Shown here piece by piece: positions 47,360 through 56,270 of a stretch of 63,487 nucleotides of DNA. The DNA comes from an uncultured Desulfobacterales bacterium (GTDB lineage Bacteria > Desulfobacterota > Desulfobulbia > Desulfobulbales > Desulfocapsaceae): assembly GCA_937915545.1 (NCBI GenBank), contig CALGIJ010000023.1, forward strand, positions 1-63,487, read 5' to 3'. Within the stretch, counting starts at the first letter, position 1. Every line of letters starts with the position of its first letter. A program made the translations under genes and the position numbers. The notes under the pieces are model-generated. The model searched no databases, was not told the origin of the DNA, and was given only the letters and a program-made list of their open reading frames with translations.

Positions 47360-48982
47360 CTACAGGTCGTGGCCGGAGTAGGACCCGTTGACCGACTTGT
47401 TGCACAGCGGAAAATCGGGGACGATCACCCCGTGGATCATCGCCTCGAGGGTGGGCCAGTTGAGCCAGCTCGGATCGCGCGGGAAGTAGCGGGCGACCCG
47501 CCCGGCACCGTCGAGGTGGACATAGGCGACGGTCTCCCCCCGCCAGCCTTCGACCAGACCGATGCCGCGGCATTCGGCATGGGTTGTCGGGAGAGTGGCA
47601 GCAATCTCGCCCGGCGGCAACTTATTCAGCAATTCTTCCAATAAATCAAGGGAGACGAGGATTTCGTCGCCCCGCACGCGCACGCGGCCGGAGGCATCCC
47701 CCTCAAGGCAATGCGGAACGGTGACCACCATGCCGTCATAGGGCGCATAGGGTGCGTCGCGCCGCAGATCCCAGCACTCGCCGCTGGCCCTGGCGACATA
47801 GCCGAGCGCGCCGAGGGCCCGCGCCTGCTTGGGGGTCAGTTCGCCGGTGGTGCGCAGGCGGTCCTGGAGCGAGGGGTATTCGTAGAGCAGCGGCAGGATT
47901 TCGCCGACCTCGGCGCTCAGCCTGGTGTTGGCCTCGCGGAGCAGGTCGATGCCCGCCCGGTCGAGGTCACGGCGGACGCCGCCGGGGATGACCACATCCA
48001 TGAGCAGGCGATGGCCAAAGAGGAGGCGGTTGTCGCGCTGCCAGAGCTCACGCAGCCTGGCGCACTGGGCGTGGGCGAAGGCGAAGCCGACGTCGTTGCA
48101 GCAGGCGCCGATGTCGCCGAGGTGGTTGGCGATCCGTTCCCGCTCGGCGAGAATGGCGCGGATGAAGGCCGCTCTTTTCGGCACCCCCACCCCGAGGGCC
48201 GCCTCGCTGGCCTGGCAGGCCGCCCAGCAGTGCGTCACCGTGCTGTCGCCGGAGACCCGCCCGGCAAGGCGTGCCAGCCCCCAGACGTCGCGGCCTTCGG
48301 CGACCTTCTCGATACCCTTGTGGACGTAGCCGAGGTGCTCCTCCAGGCTGAGGATGTCCTCGCCCATGGCCTGGAAGCGGAAGTGGCCGGGCTCGATGAT
48401 GCCGGCATGGACCGGGCCGACGGGGATCTCATAGACGCCATCGCCGCTCACCTCTCGGAAGGGGTAGAGGCAGTCCGGGGGCGTCGCCGGCGTCGGCGTC
48501 CCGGCCAGGGGGAATTCCTTGCGCAAAGGAAACTGGTTCTCAGTCCACGCCTGATGGCGCAGCCAGCGGCGGCCATCGGGGTGGCCGGTGAAGACCACGC
48601 CGAGCATGTCAGCCACCGTGCGCTCCGGCCGGTCGGCTCCCGGGTAGAATGGCGTCTGCGAGGGCAGGCTGCCGCCGGTTTCGCGGAGGTGGGTGCGCAG
48701 CAGGAGGTGGCCGTTGCGGCAGGCCAGCAGGGCGAAAACGTCAATGCGCGGCGGCACATGTTCCCCCCACACCGCGCTCCAGCGCACCCGCTTGGCGGCA
48801 GCTACCTCCGCCGCCCGGCCCCAGTCCCCGTTCTCGATATCTATCAGGTGTACTGCGCCGGCAATGGCGGACTCGCCGGTAAACTCTTCGCGCACCACAA
48901 TCCCCGCCTCGCCGAACAGCTGCACCAGCGTGGCGGTGTCCGGAGACAGGCTCTGCCAGCCGAGATCTGCCTGGCTGATCAT
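47360..48982 (-). CDS. Hydrogenase-4-like large subunit without nickel-binding cysteines (Ehr-type)
   Basis: 540 residues from the ATG at 48982, which overlaps the upstream stop (ATGA). Residues 1-170 resemble the NuoC/30-kDa-like N-terminal part of HyfG; the rest resembles the NiFe/49-kDa family (FRFQAMGEDILSLEEHLGY, RIANHLGDIGACCNDVG). At the L1 position, where hydrogenases have RxCGxC, this protein has R242-V-S-G-D-S247, so both Cys are Ser. At the C-terminus, DPCxxC is replaced by DFPLCNKSV with one Cys (C527). A functional NiFe center is therefore not expected. This is what defines Ehr (energy-converting hydrogenase-related) complexes, whose substrate is unknown. It may use another redox partner or act as an ion-pump module driven by quinone or ferredoxin. 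Confidence 0.92.
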   Translation of the reverse strand: MISQADLGWQSLSPDTATLVQLFGEAGIVVREEFTGESAIAGAVHLIDIENGDWGRAAEVAAAKRVRWSAVWGEHVPPRIDVFALLACRNGHLLLRTHLRETGGSLPSQTPFYPGADRPERTVADMLGVVFTGHPDGRRWLRHQAWTENQFPLRKEFPLAGTPTPATPPDCLYPFREVSGDGVYEIPVGPVHAGIIEPGHFRFQAMGEDILSLEEHLGYVHKGIEKVAEGRDVWGLARLAGRVSGDSTVTHCWAACQASEAALGVGVPKRAAFIRAILAERERIANHLGDIGACCNDVGFAFAHAQCARLRELWQRDNRLLFGHRLLMDVVIPGGVRRDLDRAGIDLLREANTRLSAEVGEILPLLYEYPSLQDRLRTTGELTPKQARALGALGYVARASGECWDLRRDAPYAPYDGMVVTVPHCLEGDASGRVRVRGDEILVSLDLLEELLNKLPPGEIAATLPTTHAECRGIGLVEGWRGETVAYVHLDGAGRVARYFPRDPSWLNWPTLEAMIHGVIVPDFPLCNKSVNGSYSGHDL

Positions 48983-50448
48983 AATACCCCCCTTCCGGCC
49001 AGCATGATGGTCGCTTGATTGAGCCACTGCGCCAGCACCCCGGGGATGGCGATGCCCAGCCACAGTACCAGGGCGAGATGAATGAAGACCGGCCACATAT
49101 TGGCGTTCACCGGCTGCTGGTCGGCGGGCGGACTGCCGAAGACCATCGGCTGCAGGTTACGGAACAGCCCGGTGAAGGCCACGGCCAGGCCAATGACCAG
49201 CGGCGGCGCCAGCCAGGGATAGCTCTTGACGGTCGCGGTAAAGAGCAGGAACTCGCTGGTGAAGACCCCAAAGGGCGGGAAGCCGGCGATGGCCACGGTG
49301 CCGATCATCAGTCCCCAGCCGACAAAGGGCTGGGTCTTGATCAGCCCGCGGATCTGGGCCATCTTCTGCGTGCCGGCGATATGCGAGGCGTGGCCGACGG
49401 TGATGAAGATCGCCGACTTGGTGAGCGAGTGGACGATCATGTGCAGGAGCCCGCCGAAGGTGGCGAGCGGTCCGCCGATGCCGAAGGCGAAGGTCATCAG
49501 GCCCATGTGTTCGATGGACGAGTAGCTGAACATGCGCTTGATGTCGTACTGGCGGTGGAGGAGCAGGCCGGCGACGGAAAAGGACAGCATGCCGAAACCC
49601 ATCATCAGGTTGCCGGCGAGGTGGTTGCCCAGGGCCGGGTCGACGAGCATCTTGAAGCGCACCAGGGCATAGAGGGCGATATTGAGCAGCAGCCCGGAGA
49701 GAATCGCCGACATCGGTGTCGGGCCCTCGGAGTGGGCATCCGGCAGCCAGTTGTGCAGAGGCACCAGGCCGACCTTGGTGCCATAGCCGACGAGGAGGAA
49801 GACGAAGGCCAGGGCCAGCACCCCGGCGTCCATGTCGGCGGCGTGGCGGTGCAGCTCCGTCCACAGCAGCCCGTCTTCGGCCCCGGGGGGAAGAATCTTG
49901 ACCGCCGCGAAGTAGACGAGGATGGTACCGAACAGGGCCTGGGAGATGCCCACGCCGCAGATGATGAAGTATTTCCAGCCGGCCTCGATGGACTCGTGGG
50001 TGCGGTAGAGGCTGACAAGGAGGACGGTGGCCAGGGTCGCCCCCTCCACCGACACCCAGAGGATGCCGAGGTTGTTGGTCGACAGGGCCATGAGCATGGT
50101 GAACAGAAAGCCCTGGTACATCGAGTAATAGAGGCGCATGCGCACCGCGTCGACCCGGCCGATGGCCGCCTCGTGCTCCATGTAGGGCCCGGAGAAAATG
50201 GCGGTGGTCATGCCGACGAAGGCATTGAGGAGAATGAGGTAGACGTTGAAGCCGTCGACGTAGAGGAGCTTGCCGGTGGAGAGGATCGCCCCGTCCCGGA
50301 AGACTTCCAGGGCGAGGAGGAGGGCGGTGGCGAAGGTCACCGTGCAAAGGACCAGGTTGATCGTCTTGGCCTGGCGCCGGTGGCCGGCGAAGGCGAGGAT
50401 GAACACCCCGACCAGGGGCAGAAGCAGGGTGGCGTAGAGGGCGTTCAT
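48979..50448 (-). CDS. HyfF-like Mrp-antiporter-type membrane subunit
   Basis: 489 residues, about 14 membrane helices. Antiporter-type signatures in the middle: GYGTKVGLVPLHNWLPDAH and later FSVAGLLLHRQYDIKRMFSYSS, with Lys and His residues used in proton relay. NuoL/M/N-like proteins drive ion translocation in complex I and energy-converting hydrogenases. Start and stop overlap both neighbours by four bases, showing tight translational coupling in the operon. A second, similar antiporter subunit is encoded at 52065-54071. Confidence 0.92.
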   Translation of the reverse strand: MNALYATLLLPLVGVFILAFAGHRRQAKTINLVLCTVTFATALLLALEVFRDGAILSTGKLLYVDGFNVYLILLNAFVGMTTAIFSGPYMEHEAAIGRVDAVRMRLYYSMYQGFLFTMLMALSTNNLGILWVSVEGATLATVLLVSLYRTHESIEAGWKYFIICGVGISQALFGTILVYFAAVKILPPGAEDGLLWTELHRHAADMDAGVLALAFVFLLVGYGTKVGLVPLHNWLPDAHSEGPTPMSAILSGLLLNIALYALVRFKMLVDPALGNHLAGNLMMGFGMLSFSVAGLLLHRQYDIKRMFSYSSIEHMGLMTFAFGIGGPLATFGGLLHMIVHSLTKSAIFITVGHASHIAGTQKMAQIRGLIKTQPFVGWGLMIGTVAIAGFPPFGVFTSEFLLFTATVKSYPWLAPPLVIGLAVAFTGLFRNLQPMVFGSPPADQQPVNANMWPVFIHLALVLWLGIAIPGVLAQWLNQATIMLAGRGVL

Positions 50449-51122
50449 CTGTCCACCTCGGTGAGATGGTTGAGGCGGTCGGTGTCGAGGCTGCCGATCT
50501 CGGTGCGGATATGGAAGAAGAACACCCCGAAGAGGATGACGGCCACCAGCACATCGAAGGCGATGCCCAGCTCGACGACCATCGGCATGCCGTGGGTGGA
50601 CACCACCGCTGCGAAGAAGAGGCCGTTCTCCATGGACATGAAGCCGATGACCTGGGCGACCGCCTTGCGCCGGGAGATGACCATGAGCATGCCGATCAGC
50701 ACCACTGCCAGGGAAATGGTGATGGTGTTGCGGGTCGAGAGCAGCGACAGCTCGCGGATGGGCAGGGCGACATAGTAGCTGAACAGCACCAGGCCGGCGG
50801 CGAAGAGCATGACCAGCATGGGGTTGCCGATGACCTCGACCTCGCGGCGGATGTTGAGGCGGACGACCAGCAGGCGCAGCTGCCCGGGAATGAAGAATAC
50901 CTTGAGAAAGAGGGTCAGGGCGGCGGAGATGAGCAGGTGGTACTTGCCGGAAATGAAGGCCATGAACACGGTGGCCAGAAAGATCAGCGCCCCCTGCAGG
51001 GCGAAGGTGTTGATCAGGCTGTCCAGGCGGACCTGGGCGAGCAGCAGGAACGAGGAGAGGAGGATCAGGGCGGCCAGGGTCAGGACACCCTGCTCGGGCA
51101 GGGACAGGGAAGCGATCAGCAT
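50445..51122 (-). CDS. HyfE-like membrane subunit
   Basis: 225 residues with about six membrane helices and little soluble sequence (LILLSSFLLLAQVRLDSL, FGVFFFHIRTEIGSLD). It matches HyfE-type subunits, which in hydrogenase-4 and formate-hydrogenlyase-2-like complexes help hold antiporter subunits in the membrane, related to NuoK-like parts of complex I. It starts one base after the end of the HyfC-like gene and overlaps the HyfF-like gene by four bases. Confidence 0.88.
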   Translation of the reverse strand: MLIASLSLPEQGVLTLAALILLSSFLLLAQVRLDSLINTFALQGALIFLATVFMAFISGKYHLLISAALTLFLKVFFIPGQLRLLVVRLNIRREVEVIGNPMLVMLFAAGLVLFSYYVALPIRELSLLSTRNTITISLAVVLIGMLMVISRRKAVAQVIGFMSMENGLFFAAVVSTHGMPMVVELGIAFDVLVAVILFGVFFFHIRTEIGSLDTDRLNHLTEVDR

Positions 51123-51123
51123 C

Positions 51124-52068
51124 TTAACGGACCTCGAGAACGATATGACTCATCATCCCCAGCATGCTGAGGATAAACGCCAGCCCGAGATACTGCGGGG
51201 CGCGGAAGAGGCGCATCTTGGCCTGGATGGTTTCCGATACGGCGAGCATCATCCCCCACAGCATGAGCTTGCCGGTAACGATCAGGGCGGCGAAGGCCAA
51301 GTCGGCCGGGGCCAGGGTCAGGGCCACCCCCCAGGGGACGATGAGGTTGACGATGAGCAGGGAGAACAGGGTCAGCTTGAGCATCGAGGCCCACTCCATG
51401 AGGAGCAGATGCCGCCCGCTGTACTCGAGGATCATCGCCTCGTGGATCATCGTCAGCTCGAGGTGGGTCGAGGGATTGTCGATGGGGATGCGCCCGGTCT
51501 CGGCGATTGCCACCAGCACCAGGCCCATCGCCGCGAAGATCAGCGAGGGGTAGAGGGTCAGGTCGCGACGGCCGAGCTCGCCGATGACCGTCGACAGGTT
51601 GGTGCTCGAGACGTTCATCGCCAGAGTGAAGAAGGCCATGAGCAGGGCGGGTTCGGCGAGGGAGGAGATGGTCACCTCGCGGGAGGAGCCCATGCCGCCG
51701 AAGGCTGTGCCGACATCCATCCCGGCCAGCGCCAGGAAGAAGCGGCCCAGGGCGAGAAAGCCGACCAGGGCGATGACGTCGGCCAGCGCCGCCACCGGCA
51801 GCTGTACGGTGACCACCGGCACGGTAGATACCGCCAGGCAGGTCACCGAGAAGACGATATAGGGGGCCATGCGGAAGATCCACGATGCCGACTCGGCGAT
51901 GACCACGTTCTTGCGCGACAAGCGCAGCAGGTCGCGGTAGGGCTGCCATGGCGGCGCCCCCCTGCGGTTCTGCAGGCGGCACTTGAGCCACTTCACCCAG
52001 CCGGCCATGAGCGGCGCGAGAAGAATGACGCAGAGAGTCTTGATGATCGCCCACAGCAATCCGCTCAT
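51124..52068 (-). CDS. HyfC/NuoH-like membrane subunit
   Basis: 314 residues from the ATG at 52068, overlapping the preceding stop; the frame continues upstream but in non-membrane, Arg-rich sequence. About eight helices. The segment with ETGRIPIDNPSTHLELTMIHEAM matches the conserved NuoH/HyfC loop, which contacts the quinone- or substrate-binding region near the small and large subunits. It anchors the soluble part of the complex and forms the start of the ion-translocation path. Confidence 0.92.
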   Translation of the reverse strand: MSGLLWAIIKTLCVILLAPLMAGWVKWLKCRLQNRRGAPPWQPYRDLLRLSRKNVVIAESASWIFRMAPYIVFSVTCLAVSTVPVVTVQLPVAALADVIALVGFLALGRFFLALAGMDVGTAFGGMGSSREVTISSLAEPALLMAFFTLAMNVSSTNLSTVIGELGRRDLTLYPSLIFAAMGLVLVAIAETGRIPIDNPSTHLELTMIHEAMILEYSGRHLLLMEWASMLKLTLFSLLIVNLIVPWGVALTLAPADLAFAALIVTGKLMLWGMMLAVSETIQAKMRLFRAPQYLGLAFILSMLGMMSHIVLEVR

Positions 52069-54071
52069 ACGATTACCCAGAGAAGAAAGAGCAAGGTGAA
52101 AAAGGAATAACTGAGGTAGACGCGCAGGTTGCCGCCCTGGATATAGGAGGTCCGCTCGGCGAGTTTCAACATGAGCTTGCCGATGGGCACGTAGAGGGCC
52201 AGCCATATCCGGTCGTTGACGCGCAGGATGTAGCGCGGCGGAGTACCCGGACCGCCCGGCTCGACTTTTTCGACGATCAGCCAGAGAAACGAAAAGACGC
52301 GGCGGATGGGCATGGCGAACGACGAGGCGGTGTACTGCATGCGCGCGTTGAGCGGACCGAAGCCGCAGTCCCAGGGCGGGGCGATGCGGATACGGTTGTC
52401 GCGGCGCAGAGGGTGGAGCAGGGCGTAGACGATCAGCCAGCTGGCAAGCAGACCGAAAAATACCGCCGGGGCGCCATAGGATGCGGTCTGCGGGCTGACC
52501 GGGGTGAGCCACAGCCAGCCGTTGTCGATGGCGCTGGTCAGGCCGTTGCCGAGCAGGCCCTCGGTGACGCCGTTCAGGGCTCTCACCGTCCAGGTGGGAA
52601 AAATACCGAAGGCAAGACAGGCGACGGCCAGCACGATCTGGCTGAGCTGCATGCCCAGGGAGGGGTCTTTGGCCCGGGCGATGTCTTCGCAACGCGGCAG
52701 GCCGAGAAAGACGATGCCGAAGACCTTGACGAAGCAGGCTGCGGCCAGGGCCCCGGTCAGGGCGAGTATGGCGGCGGCGACGGGAATCATTGCCCCGAGG
52801 ATGCCGCTCTTCAACAGTGGCCCCTGCAGGGCGGCCTGGAAGGTCAGCCACTCCGAGACGAAGCCGTTGAACGGCGGCAGGGCGGAGATGCTGATGCAGC
52901 CCACCAGGAAACAGACGGCGGTGACCGGCATCTTCTTGATCAGCCCGCCCATGCGCTCCATGTCGTGCTGCCGGGTCTGCTGCAGGACCGCGCCGGCGCC
53001 AAGAAAGAGCAGGCTCTTGAACAGGGCGTGGTTGAGGCAGTGGTAGAGGGCGGCGATGAGGGCCAGGGCGGCAATCTCGGCATGGTGGGTGGCCTGGAAG
53101 ATCATCGACAGGCCGAGGCCGATGTAGATGATGCCGATGTTCTCGACGCTATGGTAGGCGAGCAACCGCTTGAGGTCGTGCTGCATCAAGGCGTAGAGGA
53201 CACCGAGGATGGCCGAGGCGGAGCCGACCAGCAGGAGGGCCACCCCCCACTGCCAGGTGATGCCGCCGAGCAGATCGTAGACGAAGCGGATGAAGCCATA
53301 TACCGCCACCTTGAGCATGACGCCGGACATCATCGCCGAGATATGCGAGGGGGCGACGGGATGGGCGAGGGGCAGCCAGACATGCAGGGGCACGATGCCC
53401 GCCTTGAGGCCGAAGCCGATGAAGGCGCAGACAAAGGCCAGCGATGCCCAGGTCGGGCTGAGCGTTGTGCCCTTCATGGTCTGGAAACTGAACCCGTCGG
53501 AGAAGCCGGCGAGGATGCCGAAGGCGAGAAAGAGAAAGGTCCCGCCGACCACCGCCATGAGCAGATAGATGAAAGCCGCACGCTGGTTCTCGAGTTTTGC
53601 GTGTTGGAAGACGACGAGGAAATAGCTGGCCACCGACATCAGCTCCCAGGCGAGCATGAAGGAGAAGGCGTCGGCGGCGAGCAGCACCAGAAACATGCCG
53701 CTGACGAACAGCCCGCTGAACACGGCGAGGATGCCGGGTCCCATCTCCTGGTGCAGGTATTCGAGGACATAGGCCGGACCGTAGCAGGCTGCCATGCAGG
53801 TGATCAGCCCGACGATGAACAGGAACAGGCCGGCCAGCGGGTCGAGCACCAGCGAGACATGCAGCCAGGGCAGTCCAAGCGGCAGAACGACCTGCTGGCT
53901 GGTCTGCGACAGCAGGGCCTGGCCGCCGGCGACGCAGGCGGCCAGGCCGGCTGCGCCAAGGAGTACAAAGGCCAGCCGGCTGAGCAGGCGGGGGTGAGCG
54001 AACAATACCGCCGGCACGACTGCCGACAGCAGCGCGAGAATCACCGCTGCTTCTGCAATTGCCAATGTCAT
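52065..54071 (-). CDS. HyfB-like Mrp-antiporter-type membrane subunit
   Basis: 668 residues, about 15 or more helices. NuoL/HyfB signatures: FGLKAGIVPLHVWLPLAHPVAPSHISA and later AYHSVENIGII, with Lys and His residues in the ion-relay helices. A C-terminal extension (about 480-668) includes a soluble part with CGFGPLNARMQYTASSF and a final helix. First gene of the six-gene operon; a sigma-70-like promoter lies at 54209-54237. In known Ehr/Hyf complexes this is the distal ion pump. Confidence 0.93.
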   Translation of the reverse strand: MTLAIAEAAVILALLSAVVPAVLFAHPRLLSRLAFVLLGAAGLAACVAGGQALLSQTSQQVVLPLGLPWLHVSLVLDPLAGLFLFIVGLITCMAACYGPAYVLEYLHQEMGPGILAVFSGLFVSGMFLVLLAADAFSFMLAWELMSVASYFLVVFQHAKLENQRAAFIYLLMAVVGGTFLFLAFGILAGFSDGFSFQTMKGTTLSPTWASLAFVCAFIGFGLKAGIVPLHVWLPLAHPVAPSHISAMMSGVMLKVAVYGFIRFVYDLLGGITWQWGVALLLVGSASAILGVLYALMQHDLKRLLAYHSVENIGIIYIGLGLSMIFQATHHAEIAALALIAALYHCLNHALFKSLLFLGAGAVLQQTRQHDMERMGGLIKKMPVTAVCFLVGCISISALPPFNGFVSEWLTFQAALQGPLLKSGILGAMIPVAAAILALTGALAAACFVKVFGIVFLGLPRCEDIARAKDPSLGMQLSQIVLAVACLAFGIFPTWTVRALNGVTEGLLGNGLTSAIDNGWLWLTPVSPQTASYGAPAVFFGLLASWLIVYALLHPLRRDNRIRIAPPWDCGFGPLNARMQYTASSFAMPIRRVFSFLWLIVEKVEPGGPGTPPRYILRVNDRIWLALYVPIGKLMLKLAERTSYIQGGNLRVYLSYSFFTLLFLLWVIV

Positions 54072-54208
54072 GGTGATGAACTCTATCGGGAAATGAGAAA
54101 ATTACTGAGTTCGGACGTCCTAGCGCCAAGGTCCCAGCGCATCGTCCACCTGCCTGGTCGACCTTCCGGCCAGGAAAAGCCCGGGACGGAAAATTCCATG
54201 CAGAGCTT

Positions 54209-54237
54209 GATATACATCTGCGGCATGGCCATGTCAA
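54209..54237 (-). promoter_or_regulatory. Candidate sigma-70 promoter of the Ehr-like operon
   Basis: On the minus strand: TTGACA (perfect), 17-base spacer, TATATC (4/6). Predicted start near 54202, leader about 130 bases to the ATG at 54071. Confidence 0.65.
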
Positions 54238-54385
54238 CGCGCGGAGCGAGGGAATACCTCCCCCGCTCCTCTCACCGTTCGCGCTCACGCTTTGCGGAGA
54301 GCGAAAAGTCGAGATATCTCCGGACATCGCCGACGACCGGCCGGTCCTCCGAGAGCGCCTTTCGTCTGTCTCGAGAGAGGACTTC

Positions 54386-54426
54386 AGACCGGGACAGCAG
54401 CTTCCAAGAGGCTGTCGCCCCGGTCT
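54386..54426 (-). terminator. Hairpin after the OYE gene
   Basis: AGACCGGG-ACAGC ... GCTGTC-CCCGGTCT, long stem with a bulge. It lies about 30 bases past the OYE stop codon, but no T tract follows on the minus strand, so efficiency is uncertain. Confidence 0.45.
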
Positions 54427-54454
54427 TTACTCAAAGGGGGATAATCCGTCCGCA

Positions 54455-55540
54455 TTACTCGCCGTGAGGTGGGTAATCGGTGTAGCCTTGCGGCCCTGGG
54501 GTGTACCACCTGGACATATCATCCCAGGGGGCGAGCGGCAGGTTCCTCCGCAGTCGCGTCACCAGGTCGGGGTTGGTGATGAAGGGGCGGCCGAAGGCGG
54601 CCAGGTCGAGTTCCCCGGCCAGCAGACGGCGTTCGGCGTCTTCCTTGCTGTAGCCGCAGTTGCCGATGATGGTGCCCGGGTAGACGGCGCGAAACTCGGC
54701 CAGGGTCATCGGCTCGCCTTGCCCATGGAAGCCGAAGCCGAGACCGTCCATGATATGCACATAGCCCAGCTGCAGCCTGGCCAGCTCATTGATGACATGG
54801 AGGTAGGTCTCGCGGAAATCGGGGTGGCCCATGTCGTTGAAGACCCCGTTGGGCGAGAGCCGCACCCCCACCCGCTGTGACGGCCACACTTCCAGTACCG
54901 CCGCCAGCACTTCGCCAAGGAAGCGGTATTTGTTAGCCGGGGAGCCGCCGTAGCGGTCGGTGCGGCGGTTGCTCTTCGAGTCGAGGAACTGGTTGATGAG
55001 GTAGCCGTTGGCGCCATGGACCTCGACTCCGGAGAAGCCGGCCTCGCGGGCGTAGAGGGCTGCCTGGCGGAAGTCCTGCACCGTGGCGGCGATCTCCGCT
55101 TCGCTGAGTGGCCGCGGCGCCTCGTAAGGTTTCTTGCCCAGGGGGGTGCGGATGCCGTCGCCCTCTATGGGCACCGCCGAGGCCGATACCGGCGGGCGGC
55201 CCTGGTGGAAGTCGGGGTGCGAGGCGCGGCCGCAGTGCCAGAGCTGCAGGAAGATGTGACTGCCGGTGGGCAGCACCCGTGAGGTGACGCGGCGCCAGCC
55301 ATCGGCCATCTCCGCCGTGTAGATGCCCGGCGAGCCGATCCAGCCGATGCCGGCGGTGCTGACTACCGTCGCCTCGGTGATGAGCAGACCGGCTTCGGCC
55401 CGCTGCACATAGTGTTCCGCCATGAGGTCGTTGGCGACACGGCTGTCGCCGGCCCGGCCCCTGGTCATCGGGGCCATGACGATGCGGTTCTTCAGGGTGA
55501 GGTCGCCGAGGGTCGTGCTATCGAAGAGTGAGATGCTCAT
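54455..55540 (-). CDS. Old Yellow Enzyme family flavin oxidoreductase (NemA-like ene-reductase)
   Basis: 361 residues forming a TIM barrel. Substrate-binding and catalytic residues of the NemA/OPR group: HCGRASHP (His/Gly loop), HGANGYLINQFLD (the HxxN pair that binds the substrate), and the phosphate-binding end FGRPFITNPDLV. Start ATG 55540 with GGAG upstream. These FMN enzymes reduce electrophilic alkenes, nitroesters or quinones with NAD(P)H, usually for detoxification. It lies downstream of the transporter genes with a 215-base gap; a hairpin follows. Confidence 0.93.
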   Translation of the reverse strand: MSISLFDSTTLGDLTLKNRIVMAPMTRGRAGDSRVANDLMAEHYVQRAEAGLLITEATVVSTAGIGWIGSPGIYTAEMADGWRRVTSRVLPTGSHIFLQLWHCGRASHPDFHQGRPPVSASAVPIEGDGIRTPLGKKPYEAPRPLSEAEIAATVQDFRQAALYAREAGFSGVEVHGANGYLINQFLDSKSNRRTDRYGGSPANKYRFLGEVLAAVLEVWPSQRVGVRLSPNGVFNDMGHPDFRETYLHVINELARLQLGYVHIMDGLGFGFHGQGEPMTLAEFRAVYPGTIIGNCGYSKEDAERRLLAGELDLAAFGRPFITNPDLVTRLRRNLPLAPWDDMSRWYTPGPQGYTDYPPHGE

Positions 55541-55755
55541 AGTGATCGCTCCGTGAGGTGGTTCATGGGGTGGCGGGGCCGGGTTGACCCTGCCGTTTCG
55601 TAGCGGTGAAGACTATAAGCAAGCCCAGCACCCTTGTCGATGCGGGGCCAGGCGGGACAGGGGAAAGCACCCAGGCGGTGGAACGGAGGCAGCGGGCTGG
55701 GCCGAGACTGTTGCGATGGCGCAGTCTCGAACTCGAGGCGGTATCTGCCGCTTGC

Positions 55756-56163
55756 TCAACGCTGCTGCCGCTGGCTATTCTGGGAAGAGCCACGGTGGTG
55801 GACGTCGCGGATCTTGTCGGCGAGGACGGTGAGATCGATGGGTTTCATGAGAAAATCGTCGGCGCCCCGTTCCATGCCGACGATGGCGGCATCGACCGCC
55901 CCGTGAGCGGCGAGGAGGATGGCGGCGCGGCTCGGGGAGAGGCTCTTGCAATGCACCAGCAGGTCGGTGCCTTTCATGTCGACGAAATCAGAACCGACGA
56001 GGGCGACATCGAACCTGCCGCCTTCCAGTTCGGCAACCGCCTCGGCCGCGGATCGCGCGCAGTGCACTGCAAAACCTTGCAGGCGCAGGCGGTCGGCCAG
56101 GGTGGCGGAGAACTCTTCTTCGCTGTCGGCGAGCAGCACTCTGATCTTGCGTACCCGAGCCAC
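55756..56163 (-). CDS. Stand-alone receiver-like protein lacking the phosphoacceptor Asp
   Basis: 135 residues from a GTG at 56163 (GAGAGG ten bases upstream; alternatives further upstream). The receiver fold is clear: LLADSEEEF at the acidic pocket (D13-S14-E15), FDVALVGSDFVDMKG at beta-3 and FLMKPIDL (K107) at beta-5. Aligned with LLDxxMPGxDG, the phospho-Asp position is Gly57; the nearby Asp59 is displaced by two residues and unlikely to substitute. Canonical phosphorylation is therefore not expected, and the protein may signal by binding another partner. It follows the transporter gene by 107 bases, in the same direction. Confidence 0.85.
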   Translation of the reverse strand: MARVRKIRVLLADSEEEFSATLADRLRLQGFAVHCARSAAEAVAELEGGRFDVALVGSDFVDMKGTDLLVHCKSLSPSRAAILLAAHGAVDAAIVGMERGADDFLMKPIDLTVLADKIRDVHHRGSSQNSQRQQR

Positions 56164-56270
56164 AACGGACCTCTCGAAGGGGAAATGGGAGTTACGGCAT
56201 TGTTCCATCGCTTGGGTCGGCCAAGGCCTCGGGCATCTGTTGCTCGAGACCATGGCCGTTTTCTCCAGCT

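Larger units (their letters stand above)
54072..54454. other. Intergenic region upstream of the Ehr-like operon
   Basis: 383 bases, no gene. Contains a promoter for the operon (54209-54237, minus strand) and a hairpin at 54386-54426 following the minus-strand OYE gene. Confidence 0.6.

Noticed and set aside
49015..50775. Plus-strand frame opposite the HyfF-like gene, His/Asp/Gln-rich
   Set aside because: Typical antisense shadow of a membrane protein; no start signal and unrealistic composition.
46796..54071. Annotation as a true hydrogenase-4 or formate hydrogenlyase
   Set aside because: The large subunit lacks both nickel-binding Cys pairs and no formate dehydrogenase, ferredoxin-like or maturation genes are linked.
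54455..55540. Possible role of the OYE gene in the Ehr-like operon
   Set aside because: It lies upstream, separated by 383 bases with a hairpin and an independent promoter for the operon.
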